Made by a program: the position numbers and the translations under genes
Notes under the pieces: generated by a model
What the model saw: only the letters and a program-made list of their open reading frames with translations
Databases searched by the model: none
What the model was told of the DNA's origin: nothing
Shown: positions 59,443 through 64,000 of the stretch, piece after piece
How positions within the stretch are numbered: position 1 is the first letter of the stretch
Layout: every line of letters begins with the position of its first letter
Assembly (NCBI GenBank): GCA_030770545.1
Contig: CM061097.1
Coordinates: 21,016,501-21,080,500, forward strand
Length of the DNA: 64,000 nt
Direction of reading: 5' to 3'
From: Macropodus opercularis
Taxonomy: Eukaryota > Chordata > Actinopteri > Anabantiformes > Osphronemidae

Positions 59443-62050
59443 CAGGACACGAACGCCGCCACGCGCCCTTTAACTCCTCCCGTCACCAGCCCAGCTCATC
59501 CTGTTCCCGTCTGTCCACGGCTGAGCTGTTGCCTGGATGCTTCCACTTCTCAGCCTCGTCCTCAAGAGACGACTGAGAACATTCACTAAACCATCTGATT
59601 TCTTGCTTTGGCTAATGGACAGTTGGTGAAAGAATGTTTACACTAGTTGGGGAAATGTCCTCACTGCTTCTCTGCTGATGTTTCACTCAACACAGTTCTC
59701 TGAAACGCTACGTGTAGGTGAGTAAAGCGGTTTGTCGATGGGTCGCTGACGCCTGACTGACGGCCGCCGGCTTGTCACACCCTGACTCCACTCGTCTGCC
59801 AAGCTGCTATTTCACTGGCAGAACCCTCCTCGTTCTCACGCTTCCTCCACCAAATCATGGTTGTTTGATGTGTCTGATGGGACCAGCTGTCCTTCCTCTG
59901 AATCCCCCACTGAAGCAGCAGTTAGTTATTATTTTTGCGCTGTGTGAATTCTACGAATGGCTGTCGAGCCCCCTGCTCACGTTCTTCATGTTATCTGCAT
60001 TGTTGAACAGTTGATGCTGTGGCTCACATTTCAAGCTCTAGTCCAACTCTAGTCACTTGCTCCAGAAGTTATTTGAAGATATTCATGCAACATACCTACT
60101 TTTCTATTTTTTAAGTTACTGTCAACAAAATGCATGTATTTAACAGTTAAAGCCTGGGAAATGCCGCGTTTATACATTTATATAATTAAATGAGCAGCAT
60201 TGTCAGTAGCTCAACTAGACACAGCTTCAAAAGGGAAATAGAAGTGGATATGAGAGCGGTGCGGCTGAACCTATGGCGCTGTTACGCTGGAGCTCGGCTG
60301 AGTCACATGAGAGTTCGTTGACAGAGAAAGGGTCTCTGATAAAAAAGAACAGGATCATCAAGATGGGAAACAGCAAATCTGCACATTTGAGCACAGGCTT
60401 GGTGTCGGGCGCCGTCAGAGAAGTCAACACATGCTGCTCCTGAGCATTTAAGAAACAGAAGACAAGAAATGTAGCATCGTTCATCAGCCACATGTTTATT
60501 GAGTTTTATTGCTAATGACTGATATTTATGTGACGATAGTTTAGTTCAGTGGACTGATTAGCTGTAAAAAAAGAGACACTCAGCATGAATGAGAAAGAAA
60601 TGATCAGGATTCTTCTGCTCATGTGAATGTGATGGTGGTTTCATATCACACTCAAGGACACAGGGAGAGAAGTTCACCAAAGCTTCAACTGCTCGTGTGT
60701 ATAACTGTTCAGTCTTATTTGCTTTGTTCAGTTCACTCACGTATCTTATTTTAATGTTGTGTTGTGCATTTGAATGGTGCTTCGTCCAGTAATATGACCA
60801 CGAGGCTGAAACACTGAGGAATGTTTCCACGTCTACAGGCTGACATGGGTCCGAATGTGCGTCCTCCTCCAAAAACAGTTCTCACAAAGTAAGACTTGTA
60901 GCTAAGCGATGCGTTGGTGTGGACTTTGAGTTTATTTTATTAAGGATTAAAGTAGATTGTTCATTCGTTCTTTTAGCCGTTTAAAAGGTTTTGTGGCTCA
61001 GGTTCCACTCAGGTATCATGTATTTGAGGTCACATAATTTGATGTTATTTATGAAGAGGTTATTTTCTTTGTGAGCTAAATCAAACTTTAGGGTATTAGT
61101 ATTATTATTGCTCCGTCACCTGCCCTGTCATGAAGCAGCACCTCTTAAAGTTGCTTGATTGTTGATTTTAGTTCACTCAGTGCGTCGCGTTTCCATCAGG
61201 GCGTTGCTAAGGGTGCGGCAGGTCACGAGGACTCACTTCTCTCCAGTTTCCATTTGAAGCGACCGCTGTGCTTCACTTCTGTTCTTCTGGGACGTCTCGT
61301 CAGCTTTGAGCAGCTTTTCTATCCCTCTTGAATGCTGTAAACATTGTGCTGTCTCCTTAGGCCCCACTTCCTCCCCACAGCTCGTTCTACGTGTCTGTCC
61401 TCACTGATGACGTTCATCTTGGCCTTACTACTGCTACTGGACTTTTTACGATGGTAACACTGACGCTAGGACTTTTTTAACGTGGGCATCTCTAGAGCCC
61501 AGCGACTCTGCTGTTCCATTCTAGCTTCTAGTGTGTGTGGCGTGCGATTACAACTGTGTACTCCATGTTCAAACACAGACCAGCTGGATATATAAACTAA
61601 ACATATAGACAGACTATATAGCAAACTATGTAAAGGTATATATTATGGTTATGTTGTGTGTTTGGGTTGGCTCCAGTCAGTAGAAAGCAACAGGGCTGGA
61701 ATGTAGGAGACCTTCATGTACATATAGTTAGAGCACAAGACCATTTAAGGTTCCTAGTCAGGGATCGAAGGCTAGTGCGACACAGTGAGGCCGACCGCTC
61801 GCAGCTGGCGGCAGACGGCAGACGGCAGGTCGGCTGGCGAGTATTTACAAGTGCACTCATTTTGAATGTATCTCAATGTGTCTGGAAACACGAGGAAAGA
61901 AGCATTTCTGTAGAGCAGCAGAATGTTTAATTGATTTGCTACCGTAGCTGTTTTCTGTGATGTTCTAGCTGTCAGAGCTCCATTCATGTACCAGAGCCAG
62001 AATGTTTGTAACAGTATTTACGACAATAAATGACTTAGAGGACGACTTTG
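59443..62050 (+). other. apba1: apba1 3' UTR (extent uncertain)
   Basis: No coding sequence or transposon is recognised after the stop. An AATAAA at 62025-62030 is the first canonical hexamer I find; ATTAAA-like variants occur earlier (about 60185). Human APBA1 has a 3' UTR of several kilobases, so an end near 62050 is plausible. Confidence 0.4.
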
Positions 62051-62731
62051 GCTCAGATGTGGTTTGTGAAGGAGGCCTGTCAACATTTCCCTGCACTGTG
62101 AAAACCTCTGTGGACGTGTTAAAAGTGGTTGGTGGTCGTGGGTTTGAAGACGAGATGAGAAGGACCCAGAAAATGCCATGAAGCCAGCGGCCACTGTTCA
62201 CGGACTGAACAAACCAGACTCAGTTCTGAACGGAATATTAAAGTCAACCACTGCAATCAGTTTTCTGTGACCGTCAGTGCTTCTGCAGCTGTGCACAGGT
62301 ATCGTGGGGCTACTCCAGCTGTCTGAAGCCTGAACGCTGGGCTCTCCACACTGCTCGTCTGAAGTTTATGGCAATGATGCAGAGCCTCTGACACACACTG
62401 AGTCTTTGTTCTCTCACAGAGCCCGTGTACGTGTCTAATGAGCAGTAACTCCACCGCACACTGACACCCGTAGGAAGAACCAGCGATGTGAAACACGCAC
62501 GATGAGCAATAAACAAGCTTGTATGATACATCAACACATAATTACTGTGACAGGCCTAACTGCAGTTCCCTCATTTCCACATCCGTGTTATCTCCTACCT
62601 GTGTGACAGCACCAGAGGTTTTAGCAACAGACTCAGATGGAGGTGGACGTTCCAACGCATCGAGGATTCCTGCCCTGTACATATGGGGAAGAATCTTGAC
62701 AGACGCTCAAACAAATCGAATCAATGAATCA
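62051..62731. other. spacer before the terminal LINE
   Basis: About 680 bases with no gene or repeat recognised. Confidence 0.5.
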
Positions 62732-62992
62732 GTTCAATTCAACTTTATTTACATTGCACCAATTCACAATATCAGTTATCTAAAGGCACTTTACAAGTAA
62801 AGTTTAAGACCTGACACAACTAAACCCAACAAATCCACATAGAGCAGCTTTTAATTGGAGCCAATCGATAAATTGTACATTTTAATAGCAACAGTGGAAA
62901 AACTCTACAGAGGAAGAAACCTCCAGCAGACCCAGGATCAGTGGGAGAACATCTGCCTTGACCGGTTGGGGTGAAGGGATAGAGAAGAGAGA

Positions 62993-63024
<32 letters not shown>

Positions 63025-64000
63025 GACACAGGCAGGATGGTTGGACCAACACTGGAGACACACGAGTCTGGAGCTTTATTATGAAGAGCTGTGGACGTGA
63101 TGAGAAGAATTTAATTCTATCCTACATTTGACAGGACAGAGAAGCTAATGTAGGAGAAATGTGACATCTCTTCCTGAGTCCAGTCAGACTCTGGCTGCAG
63201 CATTTGAATTAACTGGAGGCTTTTAAAGAGTCATTGGTTTAAACTATGAGCAGGGAGACACAGTCGTCCAGCCTGGAGGAACTAATGCAGGGATTCATGT
63301 TTCAGCATCACTCTGTGACAGGATGCTCCTCATTTTAGCAACATTCCTCAGGTGGAAGTAGGAGGTTTAGAGATTCTATAATGTAGGATGTAAAGGAGAG
63401 AACTGGGTCAAAGATGACACCAAGGTTCCTACAGTAGAACCTGAAGCTAACGTTATGTCATCCAGAGAAACAACCTGATTCAATAATGACTCTCTGCGGT
63501 TTTTAGCACCAATTATAATAAATAACCTCAGTTTGATCTGAGTTTAGTTGTAGGAAGTTATGGGACATCCAGGATTTGGTGTCTGTTAAACAAGTTTGAA
63601 GTTTGACTAATTGGTTTGTTTCATGGACAAATATAAAATATAAAATTTATAGAGTGTTTCCTAATAATATTACCAAGAGGAGACATGTAAAGACTGAAAA
63701 GTATTGGACCAAGCACAGAACCCTGTGGAACAACAAAGCTAGTTTTTGTGCGGATGGAAGATTGATCATAAACATGAACAAACTGGATTCTGTTCAACAG
63801 ATAAGACTTAAACCATCCAGTGCTTTGCCTTTAATCCAACTATGTTTCAGTCTCTGTAGTAGAATCTTGTGATCTATCGTATCAAATGCTGCACTAAGAT
63901 CTAACAGGACAAGTACAGAAACTAGACCATTGTCTGAAGCTGTGAGAAGATCATTAGTGACTCTAATCAGAGCTACAAAAACGTTTTTTAATAAAGGTTT
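62732..64000 (-). mobile_element. LINE with reverse transcriptase remnant, runs off window
   Basis: On the minus strand, starting from the window edge, the frames give LLVLLDLSAAFDTIDHKILL (first RT catalytic region, AAFDT near 63881-63895) and VVPQGSVLGPILFSLYM (63706-63728), then a degraded part where YADD would lie, RT-thumb-like text (NLGVIFDPV-type region near 63400-63430), and finally the AATTCAATTCAA tail at 62733-62750. Stops and frameshifts show it is dead. The motifs fit the Rex1/L2/CR1 group; the exact clade is not assigned. An AAC microsatellite at 62993-63023 interrupts the 3' part. Confidence 0.88.
62993..63023. repeat. (AAC)n microsatellite inside LINE 3' region
   Basis: About 10 AAC units. 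The corresponding position in the copy at 25409 has a GA-rich run instead, so simple-repeat expansion occurred independently at a shared weak spot. Confidence 0.9.

Overview
The window is vertebrate nuclear DNA, most likely from a teleost fish. Genes are broken into many exons with GT-AG introns. Conserved proteins align to human ones at roughly the divergence expected of fish. Introns are compact, and the repeats (Tc1-like transposons, non-LTR retrotransposons with AATTCAATTCAA-type tails, a tRNA-derived SINE, CA/TG microsatellites) are of the kinds common in ray-finned fish. A percomorph is my guess; the sequence does not prove it.

Layout. (1) 1-1.2 kb, minus: the N-terminal exon of arid3c, cut by the window edge just before the ARID domain, with its promoter side. 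(2) 7.2-22.4 kb, minus: complete mamdc2, 14 coding exons, 682 codons, four MAM domains each made from a repeated three-exon module. (3) 22.6-26.6 kb: a transposon-rich spacer with a solo LTR, a Tc1-like element, a LINE 3' fragment and a SINE. (4) 29.2-36.9 kb, plus: complete ptar1, 7 coding exons, 474 codons, with a second Tc1-like copy and a second solo LTR in intron 2. (5) 36.9-41.6 kb: spacer with no recognised gene. (6) 41.8-about 62 kb, plus: apba1 (X11alpha/Mint1), a 5' UTR exon, an 8 kb first intron holding a 1.36 kb TAC-rich satellite, and 12 coding exons giving 950 codons. (7) 62.7 kb to the end, minus: 3' part of a LINE with reverse transcriptase motifs.

The order mamdc2 - ptar1 - apba1, with mamdc2 and ptar1 divergent, matches human 9q21. 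CFAP95 (C9orf135), which sits between PTAR1 and MAMDC2 in human, is not visible here, and arid3c replaces the human neighbour SMC5. The genes are independent single-gene units: a transcription factor, an extracellular matrix proteoglycan, a protein prenyltransferase alpha subunit and a synaptic adaptor.

The observations most worth checking are: a candidate internal promoter and alternative first exon of apba1 (52.7 kb) that would give a short isoform lacking the Munc18- and CASK-binding regions; an open reading frame that continues upstream of the expected arid3c start across a good splice junction; two solo LTRs with exact 5-bp target duplications; and the composite satellite in apba1 intron 1. 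I saw no clearly new biological system.
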